Origin: a virus
IMG/VR virus record: IMGVR_UViG_3300035703_000038
Span: 1 to 64,000 of that record
Length of the DNA: 64,000 nucleotides
Direction: 5' to 3' (one strand)
Positions 1 through 6,427 of the stretch are shown here, in pieces. Under the pieces are notes generated by a model that saw only the letters and a list, made by a program, of their open reading frames with translations, made no database searches and was not told where the DNA came from. Position numbers and translations under genes: made by a program. Position 1 is the stretch's first letter, and every line of letters begins with the position of its first letter.

Positions 1-1
1 A

Positions 2-97
2 TCAATTATCAAAGAGTGTGCCGACATTGCCTCAATAAACCAACATCAATATGAAAGTGTTGGCAAGTATGTACTAGAACATTTTGGAATCAAGTGA
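2..97 (+). CDS. C-terminal end of a small phage protein (5' truncated by window)
   Basis: An open frame enters from the left edge and stops at TGA 95-97, encoding about 31 residues that end in EHFGIK. The tail resembles the C-terminus of the gene at 285-509 (IIKE...HFGVE) and a small protein family widespread in aquatic T4-like phages whose members start MNERIREL and end in HFG. The two are therefore probably paralogues flanking the 97-288 gene. Function is unknown. The stop overlaps the next ATG by one base. Confidence 0.6.
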   Translation, partial: SIIKECADIASINQHQYESVGKYVLEHFGIK

Positions 98-288
98 TGA
101 ACGAACGAATCAAACAATGGATTGATGCTGCCACTTATCAAGACCTGTTGCGTAAGTGGCGGTTTGCTTCTGTAGGCGATCCTATGTTCCAAGGGGAAAT
201 CGGTGAATATTACAGCAAGGTAATGGCAGAAAAAAGAAAAACTGCCGATCACATTCAAGCAAGCAAAAATGTAGGATGGGACAAATGA
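97..288 (+). CDS. Small hypothetical phage protein (63 aa)
   Basis: The protein is soluble and charged, with no recognisable domain. ATG at 97 is preferred over the in-frame GTG at 94 because the first 15 bases (ATGAACGAACGAATC) are identical to the start of the next gene at 285. The stop TGA 286-288 overlaps the next ATG (ATGA), so the two are probably translationally coupled. It shares the N-terminal MNERI with its neighbour but then diverges. No function is recognised. Confidence 0.7.
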   Translation: MNERIKQWIDAATYQDLLRKWRFASVGDPMFQGEIGEYYSKVMAEKRKTADHIQASKNVGWDK

Positions 289-509
289 ACGAACGAATCC
301 GAGAACTTGCTGAAGAGGCTACTAAACACTATCCAGCAACAGAATCATCAGGCGAGTTTTGGACTTTTGACAAAGAAAAATTCGCCGAGTTGATTATCAA
401 AGAAGCGATTGATGTAGTCAATAAACGATACATGGGCGATAACAATCGTGAGGACTTTGAAGTCCGTCGTTGTGTGGAAGATTTGAAAAAGCATTTTGGA
501 GTTGAATAA
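285..509 (+). CDS. Small conserved phage protein, MNERIREL family (74 aa)
   Basis: The protein begins MNERIRELAEEAT and ends KKHFGVE, with a central FDKEKFAELIIKEA segment. This layout is typical of a small family seen repeatedly, often in tandem copies, in marine T4-like phages. The role is unknown. ATG at 285 is chosen over the upstream ATG at 276 because of the family start and the 4-base ATGA overlap with the preceding gene. Its last base is shared with the next ATG (TAATG). Confidence 0.8.
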   Translation: MNERIRELAEEATKHYPATESSGEFWTFDKEKFAELIIKEAIDVVNKRYMGDNNREDFEVRRCVEDLKKHFGVE

Positions 510-883
510 TGGGCACTAATTATTATGTTGTTGAGAATGTTTGCGAATGCTGTAAGCGATATGATGAAAAATATCACATCGGCAAGAGTTCGTATGGTTG
601 GGCATTCTCTTTCCAAGGTTACAAGCACGATGGTCTGACCACTTGGCAAAAGTGGAAAGAGTATCTTGCTGACAAAATCATCTATAATGAGTGTGGTGAC
701 AAAATAGATTATACAGAATTTGTCAACTTGATTGAAACTTACAAAGGACCAAATCATATTCGTGCAGATGGTAAGAAAAATCTTGTCCACAATGTAGAAG
801 GTCGTAAGGAAGGCTGGTTCAATCCAGAGTATGATTGGGATGACCCAGAAGGGTTTTCTTTCTGTTCAAGAGAGTTTAGTTAG
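509..883 (+). CDS. Conserved phage protein with N-terminal Cys cluster (124 aa)
   Basis: The protein starts MGTNYYVVENVCECC, and CxCC plus nearby charged residues suggest a small metal site. The rest is rich in Trp, Tyr and Gly (for example SYGWAFSFQGY and a C-terminal WFNPEYDWDDPEGFSF). Proteins beginning MGTNYY are common in phages of many types but have no assigned function that I know. It overlaps the preceding stop by one base and is followed by a promoter, so it probably ends an early transcript block. Confidence 0.8.
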   Translation: MGTNYYVVENVCECCKRYDEKYHIGKSSYGWAFSFQGYKHDGLTTWQKWKEYLADKIIYNECGDKIDYTEFVNLIETYKGPNHIRADGKKNLVHNVEGRKEGWFNPEYDWDDPEGFSFCSREFS

Positions 884-893
884 CAAGAATTGC

Positions 894-922
894 TTTACTT
901 TTTATTCTTGTTAGTATATAAT
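894..922 (+). promoter_or_regulatory. Sigma70-like early promoter, start-codon positioned
   Basis: The -35 TTTACT lies at 894-899, followed by a 17-base spacer and -10 TATAAT at 917-922. The ATG of the next gene is at 929, which is where +1 would fall, so the transcript would have essentially no leader. The same arrangement recurs at 3251 and 11275. Confidence 0.75.
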
Positions 923-928
923 GGATGT

Positions 929-1387
929 ATGAATACAATGTTTATCAAAACACCTGAAGATGGTTGCCATTTCATCGATGAAGAAATTGCTGTCATCGCC
1001 AAGCACTATGGTGCCAAGTATATGGGTCCATGGTCAATCCTACGACAGTCTGGTTGGTCTATCGATCCTGTTGATGTTTTCTATCAACCGAATCCTGATG
1101 TGAGCAAAGGGCATTCGCAATACTTTGGAATGTTTCGAACTTTCGAAGGTCAATCGATGATCACTGATGCTGCAAGTGCATTCAGCGAACCGATCACTGG
1201 CTTACTAACTGATGATGGTGAGGTTCTTGTAAGTCGCTATCGGCATGATTATGTCGAGAAAGGACCATACATGATTGATGGCGGTCGCGACTATTTGCGC
1301 ACAAGCGGCAGCAACGCTGATGGTAAGTTGGTCAAGGTGACTGTTGTCGATGGTGAGTTTCAGTTTGAGGTCTATGGTGAAGTTTGA
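929..1387 (+). CDS. Hypothetical phage protein (152 aa)
   Basis: No domain is recognised. The sequence is soluble and mixed alpha/beta in look, with aromatic clusters (MGPWSILRQSGWSIDP, YFGMFRTFEG). The frame stays open upstream to 890, but that stretch is the promoter, so ATG at 929 is chosen; an alternative ATG lies at 938. No Shine-Dalgarno sequence precedes 929, consistent with leaderless translation. Its 3' end overlaps the small ORF at 1374. Confidence 0.75.
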   Translation: MNTMFIKTPEDGCHFIDEEIAVIAKHYGAKYMGPWSILRQSGWSIDPVDVFYQPNPDVSKGHSQYFGMFRTFEGQSMITDAASAFSEPITGLLTDDGEVLVSRYRHDYVEKGPYMIDGGRDYLRTSGSNADGKLVKVTVVDGEFQFEVYGEV

Positions 1388-1505
1388 TATGCATTGGGTC
1401 AAGCAATGGTCATTCGGATCAACAACGCGATTCAATAATGGAAATCCTTATCGTGACTTTCGCATTGGACCAATTATGATTCGATGTTTTTGGAGAAAGC
1501 AATGA
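1374..1505 (+). CDS. Small hypothetical protein (43 aa), overlapping both neighbours
   Basis: This short basic, aromatic-rich ORF (two Trp near KQWSFG and one near the end in CFWRKQ) starts inside the preceding gene at ATG 1374 (GTG 1377 is also possible). It ends at TGA 1503-1505. The stop overlaps the next gene's ATG at 1502 as ATGA, the coupling used throughout this region. Without it there would be an unusual gap of about 115 bases. Function is unknown, and coding status rests on context only. Confidence 0.5.
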   Translation: MVKFDMHWVKQWSFGSTTRFNNGNPYRDFRIGPIMIRCFWRKQ

Positions 1506-1810
1506 ATCGTGTTTGCTATTCGACAAACTTGATGGGACCAATTAACCTTGAGTGGATAAAGCAACACGGTGAAGGTTGGTGCGCTGGTCGCATTGACATT
1601 TACGGTGAGGGATTGTATCCTGATGAAATAGGATTGCCACCCATGAAGTCAGAGGACTGGGGTCGTTTTAGTAATTGGTTGGATACTTTTGAAACTGATT
1701 ATATGTGGACTCTTAGAATGTTGGTTTCTGAATACGAGAAAACAAATCCTAAGATTCAATGGCACCATACACCAGAATGGGAGATGTATAATGATAAAGA
1801 ATCTGAGTAA
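1502..1810 (+). CDS. Conserved phage hypothetical protein (102 aa)
   Basis: The protein starts MNRVCYSTNLMGPINLEW, followed by a GEGWCAGRIDIYG segment. This N-terminus resembles a small conserved family in phages that has no assigned function. The upstream in-frame start at 1484 is rejected in favour of ATG 1502, which gives an ATGA overlap with the 43-aa ORF. Its 3' end overlaps the membrane protein at 1791 in another frame by 20 bases. Confidence 0.75.
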   Translation: MNRVCYSTNLMGPINLEWIKQHGEGWCAGRIDIYGEGLYPDEIGLPPMKSEDWGRFSNWLDTFETDYMWTLRMLVSEYEKTNPKIQWHHTPEWEMYNDKESE

Positions 1811-1946
1811 CACACAGAAGAAAATTTTTGCTGGGATTATTACAATCACATTCCCTATTTGGATGCTTGCCCTTCCATTTGTTATGTTAGTTGCAATGAT
1901 AGCAATTTTGTATGCGGAAATTACTTATGCGCTTGGAGTAAAGTGA
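1791..1946 (+). CDS. Small predicted membrane protein (51 aa)
   Basis: After a short basic N-terminus (MIKNLSNTQKK) the product is almost entirely hydrophobic (about residues 12-46), enough for one long or two short membrane spans. ATG at 1791 is chosen because upstream sequence in this frame lies within the preceding gene. It sits directly before another single-span protein, so the two may act together at the host membrane. The role is unknown and lysis or superinfection functions are only guesses. Confidence 0.6.
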   Translation: MIKNLSNTQKKIFAGIITITFPIWMLALPFVMLVAMIAILYAEITYALGVK

Positions 1947-1947
1947 T

Positions 1948-2130
1948 ATGTATGATGATAAACACTATTATGTAGTTCCAATTATTGTGCTTGCTGTATT
2001 TCTGTTTGTTTTGGGATATCTGCTTGGATTCACTCTTACTGAGAAAAGAATCTATAACAATTGTCTCGAAACCAATGCAACGATGATTCATCAAGATGCA
2101 GTTGCAAAGTGTAGAGAGTTAATAAAATGA
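1948..2130 (+). CDS. Small single-span membrane protein (60 aa)
   Basis: A short polar N-terminus (MYDDKHYY) precedes one strong hydrophobic span (about residues 9-30, VVPIIVLAVFLFVLGYLLGF). A polar C-terminal tail with two Cys follows, so it is probably inner-membrane anchored. It follows the preceding membrane gene with a one-base gap and overlaps the next gene by four bases (ATGA). No family is recognised. Confidence 0.7.
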   Translation: MYDDKHYYVVPIIVLAVFLFVLGYLLGFTLTEKRIYNNCLETNATMIHQDAVAKCRELIK

Positions 2131-2591
2131 GTAGATATAAAGAACATGCTTTAGAAGAATTTCGTGCCGCTGGTTGGACTGACGAAAACGGAAAGTTCCG
2201 CGATGAGTGGCAAGAAGAAATTTGCAATCACATTTTGGATTTGCTTGCTGCGTTTGCCAAAGGAGATCACTCTGGCACAACTGCACCATACACTGTCCGT
2301 TTGTTTGAGAAACTGGCACTGTTTCAACCCATCGCACCGTTGACTGGTGAGGATTGGGAATGGATCGATGTTGCCGAACGTGATGGTGGGCGTGTCTATC
2401 AGAACAAACGCGCAAGCCATGTGTTCAAAGATGATAATGGTGCATATGACATTAACGGAATCATTTTTTACGAATGGCTTACTCGTGAAGATGGTACGCA
2501 ATTCAAGAGTTACTTCACGAGTGAAGGAAGTCGCGTTCCTGTGACTTTCCCATACACTCCGACTTCTGTTTATAGAGAAATGAAATTATGA
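2127..2591 (+). CDS. Hypothetical phage protein (154 aa)
   Basis: The protein is soluble and acidic. It starts MSRYKEHALEEFRAAGW and has a WEWIDVAERDGGRVYQNKR stretch in the middle and a beta-rich C-terminal half. It resembles uncharacterised proteins of T4-like phages, but I cannot name a function. It is coupled to both neighbours by ATGA overlaps (2127-2130 and 2588-2591), so it belongs to the operon read from the promoter at 894. Confidence 0.75.
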   Translation: MSRYKEHALEEFRAAGWTDENGKFRDEWQEEICNHILDLLAAFAKGDHSGTTAPYTVRLFEKLALFQPIAPLTGEDWEWIDVAERDGGRVYQNKRASHVFKDDNGAYDINGIIFYEWLTREDGTQFKSYFTSEGSRVPVTFPYTPTSVYREMKL

Positions 2592-2875
2592 ACAGAGAAA
2601 AGATCTTTCGTAAACTCTATCAAAATCAAGTTGACAGAGAAAAGTGGCTGAACAGTGTTCCATCAGAAATTCAGATGGTTTTCTGGAACACACCGTATAT
2701 TGACTCATGCATTCGTGATCGTAATATGATGGTGGAATATGTTTTCGGAGAGCATCTCGACGCAATCGATTGGTTTCTGTATGACTGGCAACCTGGATAT
2801 GAAGTCGATGGAACACCAATTCGAGACATCGATCATTACATTGAGTTCCTAAAACAGACACAGGGGTTTGAATGA
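2588..2875 (+). CDS. Hypothetical phage protein (95 aa)
   Basis: The protein is soluble and acidic with a basic start (MNREKIFRKLYQNQ) and a Trp/Tyr/Asp-rich second half (DAIDWFLYDWQPGYEVDG). No domain is recognised. It overlaps the preceding gene by four bases and is followed three bases later by the next ATG. Confidence 0.7.
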   Translation: MNREKIFRKLYQNQVDREKWLNSVPSEIQMVFWNTPYIDSCIRDRNMMVEYVFGEHLDAIDWFLYDWQPGYEVDGTPIRDIDHYIEFLKQTQGFE

Positions 2876-2878
2876 AAT

Positions 2879-3247
2879 ATGAAAAGTGAAGAACAAGTGA
2901 GAGAACATATGCAAGCAAAGCGCGAACTGGAATGGTGGGAACATTATCCGCTACACAAGTGGTGGTGTAATGATCTCTGTCCTATCGTTCCTCGATTTCA
3001 TTATCGAAAGGGTGACAAATATAGTTCTAATGCTTACAGTTTGCAATGGCTGCTCCTTCATGTTTGGTCGATGGATCATGTGAGTTTCGGTGTAGATGCT
3101 GAAGTGGGGTTTTCAACTATAAGAGTCGGAATAAGTCTCCCATACTTACGAATCAATATCGGATTCTTGCATGTGTATAGTGGATGGAATTGGAAACTTG
3201 ACCGATTTTTCTCTCGCCGACCTAAAATAGAAATGGAACAAGAATAA
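2879..3247 (+). CDS. Hypothetical phage protein (122 aa), last gene before an early promoter
   Basis: This is a His/Trp-rich protein (WWEHYPLHKWWCNDLCP, LQWLLLHVWSMDHVSFG) with a beta-rich C-terminal part. Phages carry many small proteins of this look with no known role. ATG 2879 follows the previous TGA by three bases. The gene closes the first operon, and the promoter at 3251 starts four bases after its stop. Confidence 0.7.
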   Translation: MKSEEQVREHMQAKRELEWWEHYPLHKWWCNDLCPIVPRFHYRKGDKYSSNAYSLQWLLLHVWSMDHVSFGVDAEVGFSTIRVGISLPYLRINIGFLHVYSGWNWKLDRFFSRRPKIEMEQE

Positions 3248-3250
3248 CCC

Positions 3251-3279
3251 TTTACTTGTAACTCTTGCTAGAGTATAAT
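3251..3279 (+). promoter_or_regulatory. Sigma70-like early promoter, start-codon positioned
   Basis: TTTACT at 3251-3256, a 17-base spacer, and TATAAT at 3274-3279. The element shares the -35, the -10 and the internal CTTG-TAG words with the promoter at 894. The ATG at 3286 falls exactly at the expected +1 and no ribosome-binding site is present. Confidence 0.75.
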
Positions 3280-3285
3280 AAAAGT

Positions 3286-3525
3286 ATGAAAAACGAACAT
3301 GGTCATTGCCCAAATTGCAATGCGAATCTTGATGGTGGTTCTATTTGGGAACACTTCTTCAAGGAAACTGGAGACGAGCGAGAAGCAACAAGAGTTGCCG
3401 ATATGTATGGTGCCACTCGCGAAAAAGGTCAGTGGGGTCGTGCGATTGCATTATATGATCGTGATGAAGACCGAACTGTGGCTTGGAAGTGTCCCGATTG
3501 TGGACACGTATGGGAGAGAACATGA
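3286..3525 (+). CDS. Zinc-ribbon-like protein (79 aa)
   Basis: Two Cys pairs, CPNC near the N-terminus (about residues 8-11) and CPDC near the C-terminus (about residues 71-74), frame a charged middle with a DEREATRVADMYG helix. This is the layout of a small zinc ribbon that could bind nucleic acid or a protein partner. ATG 3286 is chosen over the upstream start at 3265, which would read through the -10 box. The product could be a host RNA polymerase or transcription modulator, but that is inference only. Confidence 0.75.
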   Translation: MKNEHGHCPNCNANLDGGSIWEHFFKETGDEREATRVADMYGATREKGQWGRAIALYDRDEDRTVAWKCPDCGHVWERT

Positions 3526-3752
3526 ATAGGAAAGTGTCTGTTGAACTTGAATGGGACGCTGTAGATAGTATCGCTGTCTTTTCAATGAAGAGTACTCTAG
3601 AGAATCTTGAGATCCGTCTTCAAGAACGAAATGATGATTCTGGTATGGCAGTCTTCGTTGCAGAGAAAGAGTTCGATGTGCTGCTTCTAGAAAAGCACAT
3701 AGAAGCCTTAAATTTACTTTTGAAGTATTATGGGGAGAATGTAAGTGAGTAA
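3522..3752 (+). CDS. Hypothetical phage protein (76 aa)
   Basis: A small acidic protein with an N-terminal beta-strand-like segment (KVSVELEWDAVDSIAVFSM) followed by helices. No family is recognised. ATG 3522 overlaps the stop of the zinc-ribbon gene by four bases, which selects it over the longer frame beginning at 3483. The 3' end overlaps the next gene by eight bases. Confidence 0.7.
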   Translation: MNRKVSVELEWDAVDSIAVFSMKSTLENLEIRLQERNDDSGMAVFVAEKEFDVLLLEKHIEALNLLLKYYGENVSE

Positions 3753-4032
3753 AGCATTTGTGGATAAGGATGGAAAGATCTTTGCAGCTTTCGACAGGTT
3801 TGAGTTTGAAACTCAGATTATGTCTTGCTGGGGTGTAACAACAGACATCAAGGATCTTTCTGAAGAGGTCTTAGAGGGTGACCTAACAAAAGATCAAATC
3901 ACCAATGTTCTTATTGGTATTGAACAGCTATATAATATTCGGTTCGAGAAGTTGTTCCGTCAGTTTGAGCAATTGCTCCGTGAGCATGCCCGAACCCTTG
4001 ATAAGTTACCAGAGGTCGATAAGGTTGATTGA
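3745..4032 (+). CDS. Hypothetical phage protein, GTG start (95 aa)
   Basis: A charged, mostly helical protein (EQLYNIRFEKLFRQFEQLLREHARTLDKL) that may form a coiled coil. It starts with GTG at 3745, eight bases inside the preceding gene; no ATG is better placed. Its own 3' end is overlapped by eight bases by the next gene. No function is recognised. Confidence 0.65.
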   Translation: MSKAFVDKDGKIFAAFDRFEFETQIMSCWGVTTDIKDLSEEVLEGDLTKDQITNVLIGIEQLYNIRFEKLFRQFEQLLREHARTLDKLPEVDKVD

Positions 4033-4654
4033 TATAGATTCAATTGTTTACAATAATACAATGTGTAGCAAGAAGCGAGTAGAAGCGCTTGCTAGAGCTA
4101 TTCATTATGTTGTGGATAACAATATACCTGGTGACTTTGTGGAATGTGGCACATGGAGAGGTGGCCTAGCGGCTTTGATGCTACACAATATTACCATGCA
4201 TTGTTTAGACAAGAAGATCTACATTTATGATACATTCGAAGGAATGCCAGAACCAGGTGAAAATGATTGTGGCACTTCTAAGAGAATGTATGAAGAGAAT
4301 AAAGGCGATTGGTGTAAAGCTGGACTAGATGTTGTACAATCAGTATTAGAAGAGATTGCTCTTACATATAATCACTACTGTAGATTTGTTGTTGGTAAGG
4401 TTGAAGATACTTTAGACACAACACATCCAGGTACAATTGCTCTAGCTAGATTAGACACCGATTGGTATTCTTCTACTAAGAAGGAATTAGAGGTTCTATA
4501 TCCACTGGTGGTCAGTAATGGATTTGTTCTTATTGATGACTATTCAGATTGGAATGGATGTAAGCAGGCTGTGGATGAATACTTCTCTACTATTCACCAA
4601 GCTACATATACTAAGTCAATCGTAGATGGATCACTGGTGATACAAAAGAAATGA
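4025..4654 (+). CDS. TylF/macrocin-O-methyltransferase-like SAM methyltransferase (209 aa)
   Basis: The sequence has the recognisable TylF-family order. An N-terminal helix KRVEALARAIHYVVDNNIPGDFVECGTWRGG is the SAM-binding start, then DTFEGMPEP, then LARLDTDWYSSTKKELEVLYPLV, then VLIDDYSDWNGCKQAVDEYF with the metal/SAM-site acidic residues. The family methylates sugar or small-molecule hydroxyls. The upstream IVYNNTMCSK belongs to the family fold, so TTG at 4025 is preferred over ATG 4061; no ATG exists between. A second methyltransferase follows with an ATGA overlap. Likely targets are phage or host glycans or a nucleotide, which is inference. Confidence 0.8.
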   Translation: MIDIDSIVYNNTMCSKKRVEALARAIHYVVDNNIPGDFVECGTWRGGLAALMLHNITMHCLDKKIYIYDTFEGMPEPGENDCGTSKRMYEENKGDWCKAGLDVVQSVLEEIALTYNHYCRFVVGKVEDTLDTTHPGTIALARLDTDWYSSTKKELEVLYPLVVSNGFVLIDDYSDWNGCKQAVDEYFSTIHQATYTKSIVDGSLVIQKK

Positions 4655-5235
4655 AAACATATTCCATAAAAGAAGGCTACAAGGTTCGTTTGAACAACAT
4701 GTTCTATAACGACACTGGAATGAAAGACGAGTGGCAGAAAGAAGTGTATGTGTATGCTCGCCAGCAGTTTGATATTCACAAGCTAACAAGTGTATGGGAT
4801 ATTGGTACTGGGTCTGGTTTCAAACTACTTAAGTACTTTGATGATGTTAAGACACTTGGCACTGATCTTACACCAACTGTTGATTGGTTGAAGAAGACAT
4901 ACCCAGATAAAGAATGGTCTGACAGCTTTGATGTCTTCCATGGATATGATATGATCATCTGTTCCGATGTCATCGAACACATTCTAGATCCAGATCCTCT
5001 TTTAGATACAATCGAAGCTGCTAACCCTAAATTGATCGTATTCTCTACTCCTGACCGTATGCTCTTTCCAAAAGGCCATGATGGTCCTCCAGATAACATT
5101 TGCCATGTAAGAGAGTGGACGACGTTTGAATTTGGAGATTACATTAGTTCTAGGTTCCAGGTCCTGGACCACTTCATATCTAATGAAAAGCAGGCTACCC
5201 AATGCCTTTTGGCCTGCCTAAAACCGCAATCCTAA
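4651..5235 (+). CDS. Class I SAM-dependent methyltransferase (194 aa)
   Basis: The Rossmann-fold methyltransferase motifs are clear: motif I VWDIGTGSGFKLLKYF (about residues 48-63), an acidic end of strand 2 (LGTDLT), and motif IV-like YDMIICSDVIEHILDPDPLL. The last resembles the UbiE/Coq5-like methyltransferase core. The substrate is unknown. It is coupled by ATGA to the TylF-like gene, suggesting a two-enzyme modification cassette. It is the last gene before the structured intergenic region at 5236-5353. Confidence 0.8.
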   Translation: MKTYSIKEGYKVRLNNMFYNDTGMKDEWQKEVYVYARQQFDIHKLTSVWDIGTGSGFKLLKYFDDVKTLGTDLTPTVDWLKKTYPDKEWSDSFDVFHGYDMIICSDVIEHILDPDPLLDTIEAANPKLIVFSTPDRMLFPKGHDGPPDNICHVREWTTFEFGDYISSRFQVLDHFISNEKQATQCLLACLKPQS

Positions 5236-5243
5236 AAAGTCCT

Positions 5244-5314
5244 GTAGAATCAACAAGTTACGAATCCTTAAAAATCAAGGAGTTACGTGAAATACTGTAA
5301 CCCCTTGATTCTAC
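5244..5314 (+). repeat. Three-copy inverted repeat able to form two exclusive hairpins
   Basis: Element A (5244-5261), element B (5273-5286) and inverted element C (5297-5314) share the GAATCAA...GTTAC word. A can pair with C (GTAGAATCAA and GTTAC arms both complementary), or B can pair with C (13 of 14 bases, loop of 10). Both cannot form at once. No T-run follows, so it is not an ordinary intrinsic terminator. It lies between the methyltransferase genes and the promoter at 5318. Confidence 0.7.
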
Positions 5315-5317
5315 GTG

Positions 5318-5345
5318 TTGCCTTTGCTAACCATTCGCGTATAGT
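5318..5345 (+). promoter_or_regulatory. Probable sigma70-like promoter
   Basis: TTGCCT at 5318-5323, a 16-base spacer, and TATAGT at 5340-5345. ATG 5354 starts nine bases past the -10, so the leader would be absent or only a couple of bases. It is weaker than the 894 and 3251 promoters but follows a hairpin region and precedes a new gene block. Confidence 0.55.
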
Positions 5346-5353
5346 GGACGCAT

Positions 5354-5518
5354 ATGGAAACAACTGCAATTGAACAAGAGGTCTGGAACGAGTACGAACT
5401 CGTCCAGGGTGTTATGGACGCCGAGCAAGAGGAGCAAGAGCTGCTTGCTTGGATCGAGAGCCGCCTTGGTGGCTACGATGATGCCTGTGATGGTATCGAT
5501 CCTAGGGAGTGGAAGTAA
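5354..5518 (+). CDS. Small acidic hypothetical protein (54 aa)
   Basis: The ORF runs ATG 5354 to TAA 5516-5518 and encodes a strongly acidic, helical protein (METTAIEQEVWNEYEL at the start, then DAEQEEQELLAWIESRL). It is the first gene after the promoter, and its stop overlaps the next ATG as TAATG, supporting coding status. Highly acidic early phage peptides sometimes act as DNA mimics or protein inhibitors. That is a general idea and nothing here proves it. Confidence 0.65.
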   Translation: METTAIEQEVWNEYELVQGVMDAEQEEQELLAWIESRLGGYDDACDGIDPREWK

Positions 5519-5742
5519 TGAACATCGATGATCGTCATGGTAGTCCCTATGATCGTGGTCGCGCTGATAGTTACTATCGTCGTGGTCGTAGACCCCATTA
5601 CATGGAAGCTGACATAAACGGCTACGTTACTTTCAACAGTAAGGAGATTACTCAAGAGCATATGACATCTCAACAGATTGCTGAGTATCATTTTGGCTTT
5701 GATGAGAATGAAGCTGACCAGAACTTTAAGGAGTGGGAATGA
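5518..5742 (+). CDS. Conserved small phage protein, DRGxADSYY family (74 aa)
   Basis: The N-terminal motif SPYDRGRADSYYRRGRRPHY is characteristic of a small protein family found in many phages. The C-terminal part (QIAEYHFGFDENEADQNFKEW) matches the family's usual ending of a Y-G-F-x-E-N-E helix. The biochemical role is not known. ATG 5518 is chosen over the in-frame start at 5509 because it forms a TAATG overlap with the preceding gene. Confidence 0.8.
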   Translation: MNIDDRHGSPYDRGRADSYYRRGRRPHYMEADINGYVTFNSKEITQEHMTSQQIAEYHFGFDENEADQNFKEWE

Positions 5743-5743
5743 G

Positions 5744-5980
5744 ATGAAAAACATTAGTTCAGAACTCAATGAGGCTTCTCTTCAACAACTGTTCGATGCT
5801 CTCGAAGCTCGAGGTGGCAAAGACTACACTCTTGGCTACGTCTTTAGCATGATGCATCGTTTCATGAACGACAATCCGAAGCTTCGGAAAGACATCGAAC
5901 ATAGTATCAACAACATTCATAAACTTAACAAGACGAGCCCTTGGCTTGCAAAGGAGATTAAAAATGGGTTTCTTCAGTGA
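5744..5980 (+). CDS. Hypothetical phage protein (78 aa)
   Basis: An all-helical charged protein (NEASLQQLFDALEARGGKDYTLGYVFSMMHRFM). ATG 5744 lies two bases after the preceding stop; the longer upstream frame starting at 5678 overlaps the conserved neighbour and is rejected. Its 3' end overlaps the next gene by 17 bases. No family is recognised. Confidence 0.7.
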   Translation: MKNISSELNEASLQQLFDALEARGGKDYTLGYVFSMMHRFMNDNPKLRKDIEHSINNIHKLNKTSPWLAKEIKNGFLQ

Positions 5981-6182
5981 AATTGATATTGAAATCAACG
6001 ACATGATCGCCGAAGGCGCAACTCGTAGTGAAGTACTCGCAAAGTACTCGTTCCTAACCGAACGTGAACTTGAGGCCTACTTCAACCGAGACTTCGACTA
6101 TAGCCATCAAGATGGTGATGTTGTAAGTTATGATGATCTAGTCAGCGAACCAGAAGACACTTGGATTGAAGAGCATTATTAA
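5964..6182 (+). CDS. Small conserved phage protein (72 aa)
   Basis: The protein starts MGFFSEIDIEINDMIAEGATRSEVLAKY, an amphipathic helix pair seen in small uncharacterised phage proteins. The C-terminus is acidic. A good ribosome-binding site (AAGGAG, about 5951-5956) precedes ATG 5964, which selects it over the start at 5946. No function is known. Confidence 0.7.
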   Translation: MGFFSEIDIEINDMIAEGATRSEVLAKYSFLTERELEAYFNRDFDYSHQDGDVVSYDDLVSEPEDTWIEEHY

Positions 6183-6183
6183 T

Positions 6184-6426
6184 ATGTTAACTCATAGAGA
6201 AGTAAGAGAGATTGTCCGTACAATTTCTGGTACTAAGGATTATGGTTATATGGATAAGAGTAAGACTGATCCAAGTTTGTACAATCTTGCATTCTGTAAA
6301 ACTGGTACGTGGGAACCTGATCTGGTTGATGCTATCAAAGAGGCGTTGACTGCAGCTGGTCATACTGACCAAGTTAAGGTAACTGGTAATGGTCATTACT
6401 TAAGAATACACCGTACTGGAGTTTGA
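6184..6426 (+). CDS. Hypothetical phage protein (80 aa)
   Basis: A small basic protein (MLTHREVREIVRTISGTKDYGY at the start and VKVTGNGHYLRIHRTGV at the end). The alpha/beta layout with a basic C-terminal strand could suit nucleic-acid binding, but no family is recognised. ATG 6184 is used because the upstream frame from 6166 overlaps the preceding gene. The next gene starts one base after the stop. Confidence 0.65.
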   Translation: MLTHREVREIVRTISGTKDYGYMDKSKTDPSLYNLAFCKTGTWEPDLVDAIKEALTAAGHTDQVKVTGNGHYLRIHRTGV

Positions 6427-6427
6427 T

